From: Bdellovibrionia bacterium
Lineage (GTDB): Bacteria; Bdellovibrionota; Bdellovibrionia; Bdellovibrionales; UBA1609
Length of the DNA stretch: 40,277 bases
Direction of reading: 5' to 3'
Assembly: GCA_030432925.1 (NCBI GenBank)
Contig: JAUILT010000017.1
Coordinates: 1 to 40,277 of the forward strand
The first letter of the stretch is position 1. The number at the start of each line of letters is the position of its first letter. Positions 1 to 8,555 of the stretch are shown here, in pieces. The position numbers and the translations under genes are program-made. The notes beneath the pieces were generated by a model that was given only the letters and a program-made list of their open reading frames with translations, had not been told where the DNA came from and did not search any database.

Positions 1-148
1 TGGTTGCTGCCTGAACCATATGCTCTTTGTAATATTTTTGTCAAAATTTCACAATTTGATTGAAACTCAAAATTGTGTTGGGTAGGTTGCTTGTCAGAGG
101 GGTCCAAGGGAGAGACCCTGACATGAGGGTCCATCAGGGAGGAAAAGT

Positions 149-865
149 TTGTTCACTTCAATGAATCAACAGCTAAGACATCACATTTTTTTCAAGTTTA
201 TCATTGTTATTCTGGTCTCACTTTTTTCTGTCACTGCATTGGGCGGAGGCAAAAATAGTTATGGTGGGCACTACTTTCGCAGTCTAAGGGACGATCAGAC
301 AATCCCCGAAAAGTGTCGAGAGGTGAACCTGAGCCATTTTTCCACTTATGATTTGGAGACTTTCTTCTATGGTCCAGAGGGTGCCAATAACAGGGGTTTT
401 ACCCACGAATATCCAGTGCGTAGGGATGATGCTCGTAAGCTATGGAACCTAGCAAAAGCATTGGTGAATGGGGCCCATCGTGAGGAGATTGAACGCCGCT
501 TAAAAAATAACCAGCAGATGCTCAGAGACTTTAAAATTGTGGCTGATCATTATGAGCAGATGGATTTTGATTTTGAAAGCGAAGGAGAGATCTTGGAGAT
601 TCTGGCCATTCGGGATATGACTCATCAAGTTCCCGAGGACTACTATGTGTACGGATCTGTTTTTTACCATGATAGAATGGCTGGTGAGCTGGATTTGATG
701 GTGGGGCGTCGCTCAGACTGCCAGATTATTTCTATTGGTGAAGCCAAGCTAGGGTTGAAAAGCTTGAGTAAAGCTCACAGGCAGCTAGATCGCTTTAAAA
801 GTTTTTTGCGCACCCATTTACACAATTATTTGAATCCCTTTGCTTTGGAGAAGTACACAAGGTAG
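149..865 (+). CDS. Exported PD-(D/E)XK nuclease-like protein
   Basis: 238 residues from a TTG start, chosen because GGAGG at 138-142 sits 6 nt upstream; the ATG at 161 would be 18 nt away. The N-terminus (residues 11-33) is a hydrophobic signal peptide, so the protein is exported. The C-terminal half carries GELDLMV (E180, D182), then IISIGEAK (E198, K200), then KAHRQLDRF. This is the acid...E-x-K plus following helix order of the PD-(D/E)XK nuclease fold, seen for example in YraN-like proteins. The catalytic assignment is inference; it could be a non-catalytic relative. The bolA-like gene follows 10 nt after the stop, so the two are probably co-transcribed. No close named family was recognised. 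Confidence 0.72.
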   Translation: MFTSMNQQLRHHIFFKFIIVILVSLFSVTALGGGKNSYGGHYFRSLRDDQTIPEKCREVNLSHFSTYDLETFFYGPEGANNRGFTHEYPVRRDDARKLWNLAKALVNGAHREEIERRLKNNQQMLRDFKIVADHYEQMDFDFESEGEILEILAIRDMTHQVPEDYYVYGSVFYHDRMAGELDLMVGRRSDCQIISIGEAKLGLKSLSKAHRQLDRFKSFLRTHLHNYLNPFALEKYTR

Positions 866-875
866 AAATCAGGCT

Positions 876-1211
876 ATGGCAGGACTTATAGAAATCACCA
901 TAGCCAAGAAACTCAATAATGGCTTTCGCCCCGTCCACCTAGAGGTTCTTAACGAAAGCCATTCTCATAATGTTCCTGAAAATTCTGAAACCCATTTTAA
1001 AGTTCTTATGGTGTCAGAGTCCTTTAGTGGACAATCACGTGTAGCTCGGCAGCGTCAGGTTTATCAGACCCTTTCTATAGAACTGGAAGGCCCTGTACAT
1101 GCCTTGAGCCTGAGGCTTTTGACTCCTGATGAGTGGGAAGCCTCAGGAGAGGCTGCGGCTCCTGACTCCCCTCATTGTTATGGAGGAAGTCAAAGAGAGG
1201 AAAATCAGTAA
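876..1211 (+). CDS. BolA family protein
   Basis: 111 residues from the ATG at 876; a longer TTG reading from 840 would overlap the upstream gene and begin outside the family fold. The body contains HLEVLNESHSHNVP, then ETHFKVLMVS, SFSGQSRVARQRQVYQTL and a terminal LSLRLLTPDEWE. This is the BolA pattern: an ESxxH motif, a V(I)VSxxFxGxxxxxRHRxV-like centre and a PxEW ending. BolA proteins work with monothiol glutaredoxins in Fe-S/iron handling and stress responses. The histidines in SHSHN fit the cluster-ligand region. The Shine-Dalgarno is weak, so translation may be coupled to the preceding gene. A short polar tail with CYGGSQREENQ follows the domain. Confidence 0.85.
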   Translation: MAGLIEITIAKKLNNGFRPVHLEVLNESHSHNVPENSETHFKVLMVSESFSGQSRVARQRQVYQTLSIELEGPVHALSLRLLTPDEWEASGEAAAPDSPHCYGGSQREENQ

Positions 1212-1223
1212 CTTTTGAGGCCC

Positions 1224-1391
1224 CTAGTTGGAGAGCGCCTTTATTTTTTGTTTGATTTCGCTGTAGAGCTGCTCTCGCTCCTTTTTGTTATCTTTGACCT
1301 CCTGAGTGGGGATTTTCTCCCAAACCTTAAGGTCTGTGGCCAGTTTCTCGCACAGGTGGGTGATTTTTTTTGAGGGTGAGTTCTTTTTCAT
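1224..1391 (-). CDS. Small charged hypothetical protein
   Basis: 55 residues on the minus strand, beginning MKKNSPSKKITHLCEKLATD and ending KQKIKALSN. It is rich in Lys/Glu, has one Cys and one Trp, and looks like an all-helical amphipathic peptide with no signal sequence. A purine-rich GGGGGAG lies about 12 nt upstream of the ATG. It is convergent with the bolA-like gene and divergent from ettA. The coherent composition over the whole intergenic space is the main support; no family was recognised. Confidence 0.55.
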   Translation of the reverse strand: MKKNSPSKKITHLCEKLATDLKVWEKIPTQEVKDNKKEREQLYSEIKQKIKALSN

Positions 1392-1432
1392 AACTTTCTT
1401 TTGCTCCCCCTGTGATCAGATCCGTTCGGCTT

Positions 1433-1461
1433 TTGACAATAAGCCCCACGTTGGATATCAA
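1433..1461 (+). promoter_or_regulatory. Sigma-70-like promoter of ettA
   Basis: A perfect -35 TTGACA (1433-1438) and a -10 TATCAA (1456-1461, 4 of 6) are separated by 17 nt. This predicts a start near 1468, about 25 nt ahead of the GTG start of ettA. Confidence 0.55.
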
Positions 1462-1492
1462 TCAACCTTTAAAATGAACCGGAGGCGGGCCC

Positions 1493-3172
1493 GTGGCTGA
1501 AGAGATTATTTACACAATGAAGGGTGTGAGTAAAGTTTATCCCCCAAATAAGTACGTATTGAAGGATATTTATCTATCTTATTTTTATGGGGCCAAGATT
1601 GGTGTTTTGGGACTCAATGGTGCGGGAAAATCTTCTTTGCTTAAAATTATGGCAGGCGAGGATCAGGATTTTTTAGGAGAGTCTTTTCCTGCCAAGGATT
1701 TCAAGCTGGGATATCTGAAGCAGGAGCCCGAGCTGGATGAAGATAAGACCGTTAAAGAGAATATTATGCAAGGCCTTGGTGCTCTTAATGACTGGCTCAC
1801 CCAGTTTAATGACATCAGCACACAAATGTGTGATGAAAGCATCGCTCCGGAAGAGATGGAAAAGCTCATTGAAAAACAGGGGGCCATTCAGGAGAAGATT
1901 GAAGCTGCGGATGGCTGGGAGATTGATCAAAAGTTAGATCAGGCTATGGATGCTCTTCGGTGTCCTCCCGGAGATTCTCCCGTGACCAACCTCTCTGGAG
2001 GAGAAAGGCGTCGTGTGGCCCTGACTCGATTGCTATTGAGCCACCCTGATATTTTGCTATTGGATGAGCCCACCAACCACTTGGATGCAGAATCTGTGGC
2101 TTGGCTGGAACACTATTTGGCCAAGTTTCCTGGTACCGTGATTGCTGTGACTCATGATCGTTACTTCCTTGATAATGTGGCCGGATGGATTTTAGAGCTG
2201 GACCGGGGAGAGGGGATTCCTTGGAAGGGCAATTACTCCTCTTGGCTAGATCAAAAGGACAAACGACTGGCTCAGGAAGCCAAGTCAGACCAAAAGCGCA
2301 TGAAGACTTTGGAGAGAGAGTTAGAGTGGGTGAAAATGTCTCCTAGGGGTCGACAGGCCAAGTCCAAGGCCAGGATTTCCAATTATGAAAACCTGCTAAA
2401 AGATCCGGGCCATGAAAAGCTTCAAGATATGCAGATTTATATTCCTCCAGGGCCGCGATTGGGAAATGTTGTTGTGGAAGCCGAAGGCATTTCCAAGGCC
2501 TATGGTGATAAACTGCTTTACGATAACTTAAGCTTCAGTTTTCCCAGAGGCTCTATTATTGGAATCATCGGACCTAATGGTGCCGGCAAGACCACATTGT
2601 TTCGTATGATTGCGGGGCAGGAGTCGCCGGACTCAGGAGCTTTCAAAATTGGTGATACCGTGAAAATGGCCTATGTAGACCAGAGCCGGGATCAACTGGA
2701 TCCCAATAAAACTGTGTTTGAGGAAATTGCTGGAAAAGAGGATATGATTTCGTTGGGCAACCGTGAGGTAGCTTCTAGAGCCTATGTTTCTTGGTTCAAT
2801 TTTACCGGGGGCTCTCAGCAAAAGAAAATGGACACCCTTTCTGGTGGAGAGCGCAACCGGGTGTACCTAGCCAAGTTATTAAAGACTGGTGCTAATTTTT
2901 TGCTTCTTGATGAACCGACCAATGATCTGGATGTGAACACTATGAGAGCACTTGAAGAAGCTCTTTTGGAGTTTGGTGGCTGCGCGGCTGTGATTTCTCA
3001 TGATCGCTGGTTTTTAGACAGAATCTGTACCCATATTTTAGCTTTTGAGGGAGATTCTCATGTGGAGTTTTTTCCGGGGAACTACTCTGAGTACGAAGAG
3101 GACTACAAAAAGAGAAAAGGTGTAGACGAGATTCAGCCCAAGCGGATTCAGTATAGAAAGCTCACTCATTAG
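1493..3172 (+). CDS. ettA: Energy-dependent translational throttle protein EttA (ABC-F ATPase)
   Basis: 559 residues, close to the 555 usual for EttA. It starts at GTG with GGAGGCGG just upstream. There are two ABC cassettes: Walker A GLNGAGKSS then signature LSGGERRR and DEPTNHLD; second Walker A GPNGAGKTT then LSGGERNR and DEPTNDLD. No transmembrane segments are present, as expected for an ABC-F protein. An arm insert lies in the first cassette and a linker rich in Lys/Arg (KMSPRGRQAKSKAR) between cassettes. EttA binds the ribosomal E site and gates entry into elongation according to ATP/ADP ratio. Its stop codon overlaps that of the convergent J-domain gene (3169-3172). Identification is secure from the full-length EttA layout. 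Confidence 0.95.
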   Translation: MAEEIIYTMKGVSKVYPPNKYVLKDIYLSYFYGAKIGVLGLNGAGKSSLLKIMAGEDQDFLGESFPAKDFKLGYLKQEPELDEDKTVKENIMQGLGALNDWLTQFNDISTQMCDESIAPEEMEKLIEKQGAIQEKIEAADGWEIDQKLDQAMDALRCPPGDSPVTNLSGGERRRVALTRLLLSHPDILLLDEPTNHLDAESVAWLEHYLAKFPGTVIAVTHDRYFLDNVAGWILELDRGEGIPWKGNYSSWLDQKDKRLAQEAKSDQKRMKTLERELEWVKMSPRGRQAKSKARISNYENLLKDPGHEKLQDMQIYIPPGPRLGNVVVEAEGISKAYGDKLLYDNLSFSFPRGSIIGIIGPNGAGKTTLFRMIAGQESPDSGAFKIGDTVKMAYVDQSRDQLDPNKTVFEEIAGKEDMISLGNREVASRAYVSWFNFTGGSQQKKMDTLSGGERNRVYLAKLLKTGANFLLLDEPTNDLDVNTMRALEEALLEFGGCAAVISHDRWFLDRICTHILAFEGDSHVEFFPGNYSEYEEDYKKRKGVDEIQPKRIQYRKLTH

Positions 3173-3714
3173 CTCTCAGACAGAGCTCTAGCTACACTTA
3201 AAACCCTTCGAAAAGCGTCCATGGTCTGGGTAAAGTACTTGGGATCTCCGCCGTGATCTGGATGCTCTTTGAGAAGCATGGATCTATAGGCTTTTTTTAA
3301 CTCTGACTCGGTTCTGGGGAGAAAGCCATCTTCTCCCATGTACCCTGAAACAATAGAGGCTGCGGCTAACAATTCAGGAGAATTGAGGTGTTTCATAGTT
3401 ATCTTTGGCTCTTCAAAAAAGGAAGGGGCTTTTTGAAGTGTGGTTTTTTTGTCGTGAATAGGTGGTGGAGAGGTTTGGGAGTTCCAGGGCCGTTGAGATT
3501 GGTATTGATGAACTCCATAAGGTTTTTTGAAATTCAAAACTTTGTGACGAATGACTGGGGGCTCGTACAGAGTGGAGTCAAAAAAAGAAGGTTTTTCCTC
3601 TGAAAAAGGAGGCTTTTGACTTAGGTGCGACATAAAAATTTCGTAGAATGACGGAGCTTTTTCCATGTCTTTTATATCGGAACAATGTTGGGTAAAGCTT
3701 GAACTTATAGGCAT
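3169..3714 (-). CDS. J-domain protein with the J domain at the C-terminus
   Basis: 181 residues from the ATG at 3714, which has AAGAAG upstream; an ATG at 3762 adds 16 residues but has no Shine-Dalgarno. The first 110 residues are polar, low in recognisable structure and rich in Pro, Ser and Phe (KAPSFYEIF, QKAPSFFEEP repeat-like). The last about 60 residues form a J domain with ESELKKAYRSMLLKEHPDHGGDP, containing the diagnostic HPD tripeptide. It should therefore stimulate a DnaK ATPase, with the N-terminal part perhaps acting as a client or localisation region (inference). It is distinct from the canonical dnaJ further along. No signal peptide was seen. Confidence 0.8.
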   Translation of the reverse strand: MPISSSFTQHCSDIKDMEKAPSFYEIFMSHLSQKPPFSEEKPSFFDSTLYEPPVIRHKVLNFKKPYGVHQYQSQRPWNSQTSPPPIHDKKTTLQKAPSFFEEPKITMKHLNSPELLAAASIVSGYMGEDGFLPRTESELKKAYRSMLLKEHPDHGGDPKYFTQTMDAFRRVLSVARALSES

Positions 3715-3956
3715 TTTCTTCTTTATAAACACGACAAAGAGAGAGGCCCTTACAGGGGTCATGAAATTGACGAAAAGCCTTTACAGACAAGGGTTTAGGA
3801 AAAAATATCCAAAGCCTATAAGAATTGGAAAGGGGTGTGTGGAGGGGGTGCACTGAGGGGTTGAAGATGAGCGCGGGGTGTGTAGATAAAACTCTGCACA
3901 CCTCGTATGTGAATGGGTACCAGGAGGAAGAAAATTCATATTTTTGTAATTTTTCT
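3715..3956. other. Non-coding gap
   Basis: Divergent intergenic DNA between the J-domain gene and the H1-like/SWIB gene. No gene, tRNA or strong hairpin was seen; the promoter at its right end is listed separately. Confidence 0.5.
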
Positions 3957-3985
3957 TTGGACAAAATTCAGGAGCTAAGTATCAT
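3957..3985 (+). promoter_or_regulatory. Probable promoter of the H1-like/SWIB gene
   Basis: TTGGAC (3957-3962), a 17-nt spacer, then TATCAT (3980-3985, 5 of 6 to TATAAT). The predicted start near 3992 leaves a leader of about 50 nt carrying GGAGG at 4030-4034. The -35 is poor, so confidence is moderate. Confidence 0.45.
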
Positions 3986-4040
3986 AAGCCTGTAACTCTC
4001 TAGGAGAAGAGTTTTAAACACACCTTTTTGGAGGAAAAGA

Positions 4041-4523
4041 ATGGCCAAGAAAAAGAAGAAGGCAACTAAGAAGAAAGCTGCCAAGAAAAAAACAACAAAA
4101 AAAGCAGCTAAGAAGAAAACAACTAAAAAAGCCACAAAGAAAAAAGTAGCTAAGAAAAAAGCCACTAAAAAGAAGGCCACTAAAAAAGCTGCCAAGAAAA
4201 AAACAACAAAGAAAAAGGCAACTAAAAAAGCCGCTAAAAAAACGACTAAGAAGAAAGCTAAGAAAAAAACAAAAAGAAAGCCTAATGCTGCTTTCATGAA
4301 GCCTTTGACTCCAAGTGCAGCCCTTGCTGCAGTGATTGGAAGCTCTCCAGTTCCAAGAACTCAGGTTGTTAAAAAGCTTTGGGCTTACATCAAAAAGAAT
4401 AACCTTCAGGACTCTAAGAACAGACGAAACATCAACGCTGATGCCAAGCTGAAGCCTGTCTTCGGTAAAAGTCAGGTTTCCATGTTCGAAATGACCAAAA
4501 TTGTGAGCAAGCACCTGAAATAA
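4041..4523 (+). CDS. Lysine-rich histone H1-like protein with C-terminal SWIB domain
   Basis: 160 residues; ATG preceded by GGAGG with 6-nt spacing. Residues 1-80 are almost only Lys, Ala and Thr in AAKKK / ATKKK / TTKKK repeats, like the basic tail of histone H1 or chlamydial Hc proteins. Residues about 83-160 form a SWIB/MDM2-type fold: AFMKPLTPSAALAAVIGSS, then a VVKKLWAYIKKNNLQD helix and INADAKLKPVFGK. SWIB domains occur in chlamydial and other bacterial proteins. A role in DNA compaction is inferred from the tail. The coding DNA is strongly A-rich over 4041-4280 and creates a spurious Phe-rich reading frame on the other strand. It is a single-gene unit with its own terminator. Confidence 0.9.
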   Translation: MAKKKKKATKKKAAKKKTTKKAAKKKTTKKATKKKVAKKKATKKKATKKAAKKKTTKKKATKKAAKKTTKKKAKKKTKRKPNAAFMKPLTPSAALAAVIGSSPVPRTQVVKKLWAYIKKNNLQDSKNRRNINADAKLKPVFGKSQVSMFEMTKIVSKHLK

Positions 4524-4552
4524 GCTTTCTTCATTATTTTGTGTGCAAAGAG

Positions 4553-4583
4553 CCCACCCTTTTTTTAAAGAGTGGGTTTTTTT
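4553..4583 (+). terminator. Intrinsic terminator after the SWIB gene
   Basis: CCCAC (4553-4557) pairs with GTGGG (4572-4576); inside it, after one mismatch, CTTT pairs with AAAG. Seven T residues (4577-4583) follow directly. Confidence 0.88.
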
Positions 4584-4606
4584 ATGGAATTGGGAGCATC
4601 TGTCAG

Positions 4607-4636
4607 TTGCATTTGCTGGAATTCAAAGGGTATATT
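4607..4636 (+). promoter_or_regulatory. Probable promoter of map
   Basis: TTGCAT (4607-4612), an 18-nt spacer and TATATT (4631-4636, 5 of 6). The predicted transcription start (about 4643) is at or next to the ATG at 4645, so the transcript may be nearly leaderless. Confidence 0.45.
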
Positions 4637-4644
4637 GCTGTCCT

Positions 4645-5403
4645 ATGACACCTCTGAAGTCCAATGAAATTCGAAAAATGGAGGCTGCTGGACGGATGGC
4701 CGCCGAGTGTCTTCAATATGTGGGCGGCTTTGTTAAAGCTGGAACCACCACAGAAGAGTTGGATCAGATCGCTTATGATTGGATCATGAGTCGAGAGGCT
4801 ACACCGGCTCCATTAGGATATCATGGGTTTCCCAAGTCTATCTGTACCTCAGTCAACAATTGTATTTGCCATGGAGTGCCTGATGGTACTGTGCTAAAAG
4901 ACGGCGATGCCATCAATATTGACGTGACTTGTATCAAAGAGGGGTTTCATGGAGACACCTCATCCATGTTTTTTGTGGGAAATGTGGCGAACGCTGTCAC
5001 AAAGCTTTCTGACTGTGCCTTTGAAGCCATGCACAAAGGGATTGAAGCTATTTTACCCAATGGCACTGTTGGGGATATTGGCTTTGCTATTAATAAATTT
5101 GTGACTCGCAAAGGCTATTACCCAGTCAAAGAGATTGGCGGTCATGGGATTGGTGCTATTTTTCACGGAGACCCTTTTGTGCCCAGCTATGGTAAGAAAG
5201 GCAAGGGTGAGCCTTTGAAGCCCTTTACCTGTCTGACTGTGGAGCCCATGATCAATGAGACAGAGGCTCCTATCAAGGAGTTATCCATTCCAGGTTCCAG
5301 TATTAAGTATTATGAGACGGGAGATGGCACGCTCTCAGCTCAATTCGAACATACGGTGTTGATTACCGATTCTGGCTATGAAATACTCACCCGGACCGAT
5401 TGA
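4645..5403 (+). CDS. map: Methionine aminopeptidase type I
   Basis: 252 residues from the ATG at 4645; upstream in-frame sequence overlaps the terminator and is not protein-like. The enzyme removes the initiator Met from nascent proteins in the cytoplasm. The five metal ligands are visible: D93 (NIDV), D104 (FHGD), H167 (GGHGIG), E200 (TVEPM) and E235 (FEHT); H76 in ICHGVPD is the substrate-contacting His. There is no N-terminal zinc-finger extension. No Shine-Dalgarno precedes the ATG, consistent with the nearly leaderless promoter proposed. ahcY follows 29 nt after the stop, so the two probably form one unit. Confidence 0.95.
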   Translation: MTPLKSNEIRKMEAAGRMAAECLQYVGGFVKAGTTTEELDQIAYDWIMSREATPAPLGYHGFPKSICTSVNNCICHGVPDGTVLKDGDAINIDVTCIKEGFHGDTSSMFFVGNVANAVTKLSDCAFEAMHKGIEAILPNGTVGDIGFAINKFVTRKGYYPVKEIGGHGIGAIFHGDPFVPSYGKKGKGEPLKPFTCLTVEPMINETEAPIKELSIPGSSIKYYETGDGTLSAQFEHTVLITDSGYEILTRTD

Positions 5404-5432
5404 AAAAATTTGAAAACCAAAAGGAGAGATCA

Positions 5433-6812
5433 GTGAAAGAGGTGGTAGACATGTACACTCCGGCGACTGCGCCAGTGACGGCTCAAAAAACTCCAGATTA
5501 CAAAGTTTGTAAAGAAGCTATGGAAAACCCCAAGAAATTTGAAGAGCTTGCAAGATGGGGACGTGAGGAAATCAAAATCGCTGAGACAGAAATGCCTGGT
5601 CTTATGGCTCTTCGTGAAGAGTATGGTCCTTCTCAGCCATTAAAAGGCGTCCGTATTGCTGGGTGCTTGCACATGACTATCCAAACAGCTGTGCTGATTG
5701 AAACCCTGACAGCTTTGGGGGCCAAGATTCGCTGGTCATCTTGTAACATCTACTCTACTCAGGATCATGCTGCTGTGGCTGTAGCTGCGGCAGGTGTTCC
5801 CGTATTTGCATGGAAAGGCGAGACGGAAGAGGAGTTTAACTGGTGTATTGAGCAGACCATTGAAGGGTGGGAGTCCGGCACCTATGATTTGATTCTGGAT
5901 GATGGTGGTGACTTGACCAATATGATGCACGAAGAGCGCTATGCTAAAATTATGGAAAATATCGTAGGACTCTCTGAAGAGACCACGACAGGTGTTCACA
6001 ACCTAGAGCGCTTGCACAAAGCCGGGAAACTAAAAGTGCCAGCTATCAATGTGAATGATTCTGTTACCAAGTCCAAGTTTGACAATTTGTATGGGTGTCG
6101 TGAGTCTCTAGCCGATGGAATTAAGCGAGCCACCGATGTTATGTTGGCTGGCAAAGTGGCTGTTGTGGCTGGTTATGGGGACGTTGGAAAAGGGTCTGCT
6201 CAATCTTTGAGAGCCTATGGTTGCCGTGTACTGGTTACGGAGATTGATCCTATCTGCGCCCTTCAAGCGGCTATGGAAGGCTTTGAGGTGGTGACTATGG
6301 AGCAGGCCGCTCCTCAGGCAGACATCTTTGTGACTGCGACAGGATGTTTGGATATTATCAATGAGTCTCATTTCAGCAAAATGAAGAGTGGAGCTATTGT
6401 TTGTAACATCGGTCACTTTGACAATGAGATCGATATGGCTTGGTTAAATAAAAACTCTGAGATGCGTGAGATCAAACCACAGGTAGATGTCCATCGTTTT
6501 GATGATGGTCGTGAAGTCATCGTTCTGGCCAAGGGTCGATTGGTAAACTTGGGCTGTGCCACGGGTCATCCAAGCTTTGTAATGAGTGCTTCTTTTACCA
6601 ACCAAGTGATGGCTCAATTGGATCTTTGGATGAACAGAGGTAAGTACCAGGACATCAATGTCTACAGGCTACCTAAAGAGTTGGATGAAAAAGTAGCTCA
6701 ATTGCATTTGAAAAAAATCGGTGTGATTCTAACTGAGCTGAGTGATCAGCAAGCCAACTACTTGGGGCTCAATAAAAAAGGGCCTTTCAAGCCAGAGCAC
6801 TATCGGTATTAA
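5433..6812 (+). CDS. ahcY: Adenosylhomocysteinase (S-adenosylhomocysteine hydrolase)
   Basis: 459 residues from the GTG at 5433, which has AAGGAGA 6 nt upstream; an ATG at 5451 with AGGTGG is nearly as good. The enzyme hydrolyses S-adenosylhomocysteine to adenosine and homocysteine, clearing the inhibitor of methyltransferases. Visible features are [10 protein letters not shown], the [10 protein letters not shown] block, [22 protein letters not shown], the NAD-binding [11 protein letters not shown] and the C-terminal HYRY tail with the conserved Lys/Tyr. The roughly 40-residue insert present in many plant and bacterial enzymes is absent, so it resembles the shorter animal type. It lies downstream of map in the same direction. 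Confidence 0.95.
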   Translation: MKEVVDMYTPATAPVTAQKTPDYKVCKEAMENPKKFEELARWGREEIKIAETEMPGLMALREEYGPSQPLKGVRIAGCLHMTIQTAVLIETLTALGAKIRWSSCNIYSTQDHAAVAVAAAGVPVFAWKGETEEEFNWCIEQTIEGWESGTYDLILDDGGDLTNMMHEERYAKIMENIVGLSEETTTGVHNLERLHKAGKLKVPAINVNDSVTKSKFDNLYGCRESLADGIKRATDVMLAGKVAVVAGYGDVGKGSAQSLRAYGCRVLVTEIDPICALQAAMEGFEVVTMEQAAPQADIFVTATGCLDIINESHFSKMKSGAIVCNIGHFDNEIDMAWLNKNSEMREIKPQVDVHRFDDGREVIVLAKGRLVNLGCATGHPSFVMSASFTNQVMAQLDLWMNRGKYQDINVYRLPKELDEKVAQLHLKKIGVILTELSDQQANYLGLNKKGPFKPEHYRY

Positions 6813-6818
6813 TAAAGA

Positions 6819-7232
6819 ATGTACAGATTGCTTTTTGGTACTGTTATTTTATTCCTATTTATAACGGCGCAGTCATGGGCGTTGGTTTGTAAGGCTTCCT
6901 GTTTGACTCAAACCACAAGCCACTCTGCAGAGAAAAGCAAATCTTCAAGAATGCCTGACTGTCATTCTTCTGAAAAAAAGCAGGAGGGGGCTCCAGAAAA
7001 AGAGCCTCATTCTTGTTCTAAATCTTGTCAGACGGACCTATTGGAACGCTCTTCTCAAGCTCTGAAGAAGGTGGCCTCAGAGAGCCTTGGCAAAGGTTCT
7101 TTTATGGTAGGTAGAGAGAGTCATCAGATTTTGCATGCTTATGTAAACAGATTTGAGGTGGGAGGTGGAAAAGAGTCTTCACCGCCATTTCAGGAGTGTC
7201 TTCTTCTGATTCAACAAAAATTTCTTATTTAA
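6819..7232 (+). CDS. Cys/His-rich exported protein at the head of the copper-efflux cluster
   Basis: 137 residues with a signal peptide (MYRLLFGTVILFLFITAQSW, then A). The mature part has CKASC, MPDCHSS, HSCSKSC and a late ECLLL, spaced by Lys/Glu/Ser-rich linker, and ends with SSPPFQECLLLIQQKFLI. Small exported proteins with scattered Cys/His and a Pro-Pro tail are common beside heavy-metal efflux genes. A periplasmic metal-binding or sensing role is inferred from that and from cusC-like lying 81 nt downstream. It begins 6 nt after ahcY with no strong Shine-Dalgarno, so it could be co-transcribed with ahcY. No named family was recognised. Confidence 0.7.
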   Translation: MYRLLFGTVILFLFITAQSWALVCKASCLTQTTSHSAEKSKSSRMPDCHSSEKKQEGAPEKEPHSCSKSCQTDLLERSSQALKKVASESLGKGSFMVGRESHQILHAYVNRFEVGGGKESSPPFQECLLLIQQKFLI

Positions 7233-7313
7233 TAAATCCTCTTTTCAAAAAACCAGAAAATTCAAATTGGATAAGGTGTACTACTCGTAATAGTGAGAGA
7301 AGAGGAGTGTTCC

Positions 7314-8555
7314 ATGTTTTTTCAGCAAGGTAGATTTCTATTTATAAAAGTATTTATTTTTACTTTTGCTTTTGGAGCAAAGGCCCAGCAAAAATCACTA
7401 AAAGAATTTGTGGACTTGGCCATTCAAAATAACTTTTCATTGAGAGCCAGTGAATTTGAAACTGTGGCGGCAAAAAAAGAGTCTGTGTCAGCCTCTATGT
7501 TAGAGTCTCCTCGGGTGGGAGTCTCTCAACTAAATAGAGGAAGTGAAACCAAATACTGGACGCTCTCCCAGAATGTGAAATTTCCATCAAAGTACTATTA
7601 TAAGGGGAAGGTAAAGTCAGCTACGTCTCACATTTTTAAAATCAAGCAAGGAATTAAAACCCTTTCTATTAGATCTGAGGTGACCAGTTCTCTTTATGAA
7701 TATTATGCTAACCAGCAGATTCAAAGATTGACTAAGAATAACTTGGGACTTGTCAAAGATGCTGCTCGAATTGCAGAAAAAAGATATGCAGCCAGAAAAT
7801 CTTCACAGAGTGACTCTATGAAAGCTCATTTTGAAATCACCCGTTTGGAGCTGGAACTTTTAAAGATTCAAAATAAGCATGCAGATATTGCAGGTCGATT
7901 ACGAACTCTTTTTGGAGACTCTAAATTTGATATGAATATGTTGGAGTCGATACAGTTGAGTGTTCCTGAGCTAATCAAAATGAGAAACGGAGATTTTATA
8001 AAATCTCCGTATATTTCTATTCAGGAATTTCAACTGGAGGTTGCTCGATTAGAAAAGAATAGCTCTCTCAGTGATATGGGTCCTGATTTTCAAATACAAT
8101 ATCAAGAAAGATACTCAGGACTTCCAGAGAATTCTTCTATTTTTTCTATAAATGCCAGTATACCTCTGTGGTTTTGGAGTGACGTATCTAAAGTCTCCAG
8201 TAAAAGAGCAAGATACCAGGCAGAGAAAAATCGTTTGAGCCAAAAAGCATTGGAGTTAAAAGCTTTAAAAATATCTCTGGAAAAAAAGATTCAATTAATG
8301 AAACAATCATTGGTCATTTATCAGACAACTATGCTGCCCCAGGCAGAAGGGGTATTTAGTACGACAAAAAAATCTTATTCTGCAGGGGCGTTAAGTTTTT
8401 TAGACTTATTAGATGCAGAAAGGTCATTGATTCGTGTAAAAACAGAATTCTTTGAAGAGCTTGCTAAGTACGTAAGATTGATTGTTCAATATGAAACTAT
8501 TTTTGGAGTTTCTATTTCCAATCTTTACTTTATTGATGGAGAAATTCAGTCATGA
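7314..8555 (+). CDS. TolC-family outer-membrane efflux protein (CusC/CzcC-like)
   Basis: 413 residues from the ATG at 7314 with AGGAG 6 nt upstream. The first 25 residues are a signal peptide ending AKAQ. The rest shows the duplicated outer-membrane efflux layout: LKEFVDLAIQNNFSLRASEFE at the start of the first repeat, long Lys/Glu/Leu heptad helices, and YSAGALSFLDLLDAERSL in the second repeat, the typical TolC signature. It forms the outer-membrane duct of a tripartite RND pump. The stop overlaps the next gene by 4 nt (ATGA), indicating translational coupling. DNA is more AT-rich than in ahcY or dnaK. Confidence 0.9.
   Translation: MFFQQGRFLFIKVFIFTFAFGAKAQQKSLKEFVDLAIQNNFSLRASEFETVAAKKESVSASMLESPRVGVSQLNRGSETKYWTLSQNVKFPSKYYYKGKVKSATSHIFKIKQGIKTLSIRSEVTSSLYEYYANQQIQRLTKNNLGLVKDAARIAEKRYAARKSSQSDSMKAHFEITRLELELLKIQNKHADIAGRLRTLFGDSKFDMNMLESIQLSVPELIKMRNGDFIKSPYISIQEFQLEVARLEKNSSLSDMGPDFQIQYQERYSGLPENSSIFSINASIPLWFWSDVSKVSSKRARYQAEKNRLSQKALELKALKISLEKKIQLMKQSLVIYQTTMLPQAEGVFSTTKKSYSAGALSFLDLLDAERSLIRVKTEFFEELAKYVRLIVQYETIFGVSISNLYFIDGEIQS

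Noticed and set aside
1-19. Possible minus-strand gene start (MVQAAT) at the left edge
   Set aside because: Only six codons are visible, with a weak purine stretch upstream; not enough to support.
3968-4297. Minus-strand frame rich in Phe, Leu and Ala opposite the SWIB gene
   Set aside because: It is the complement of the Lys-rich repeat; its composition is fully explained by the AAA/AAG codons on the other strand.
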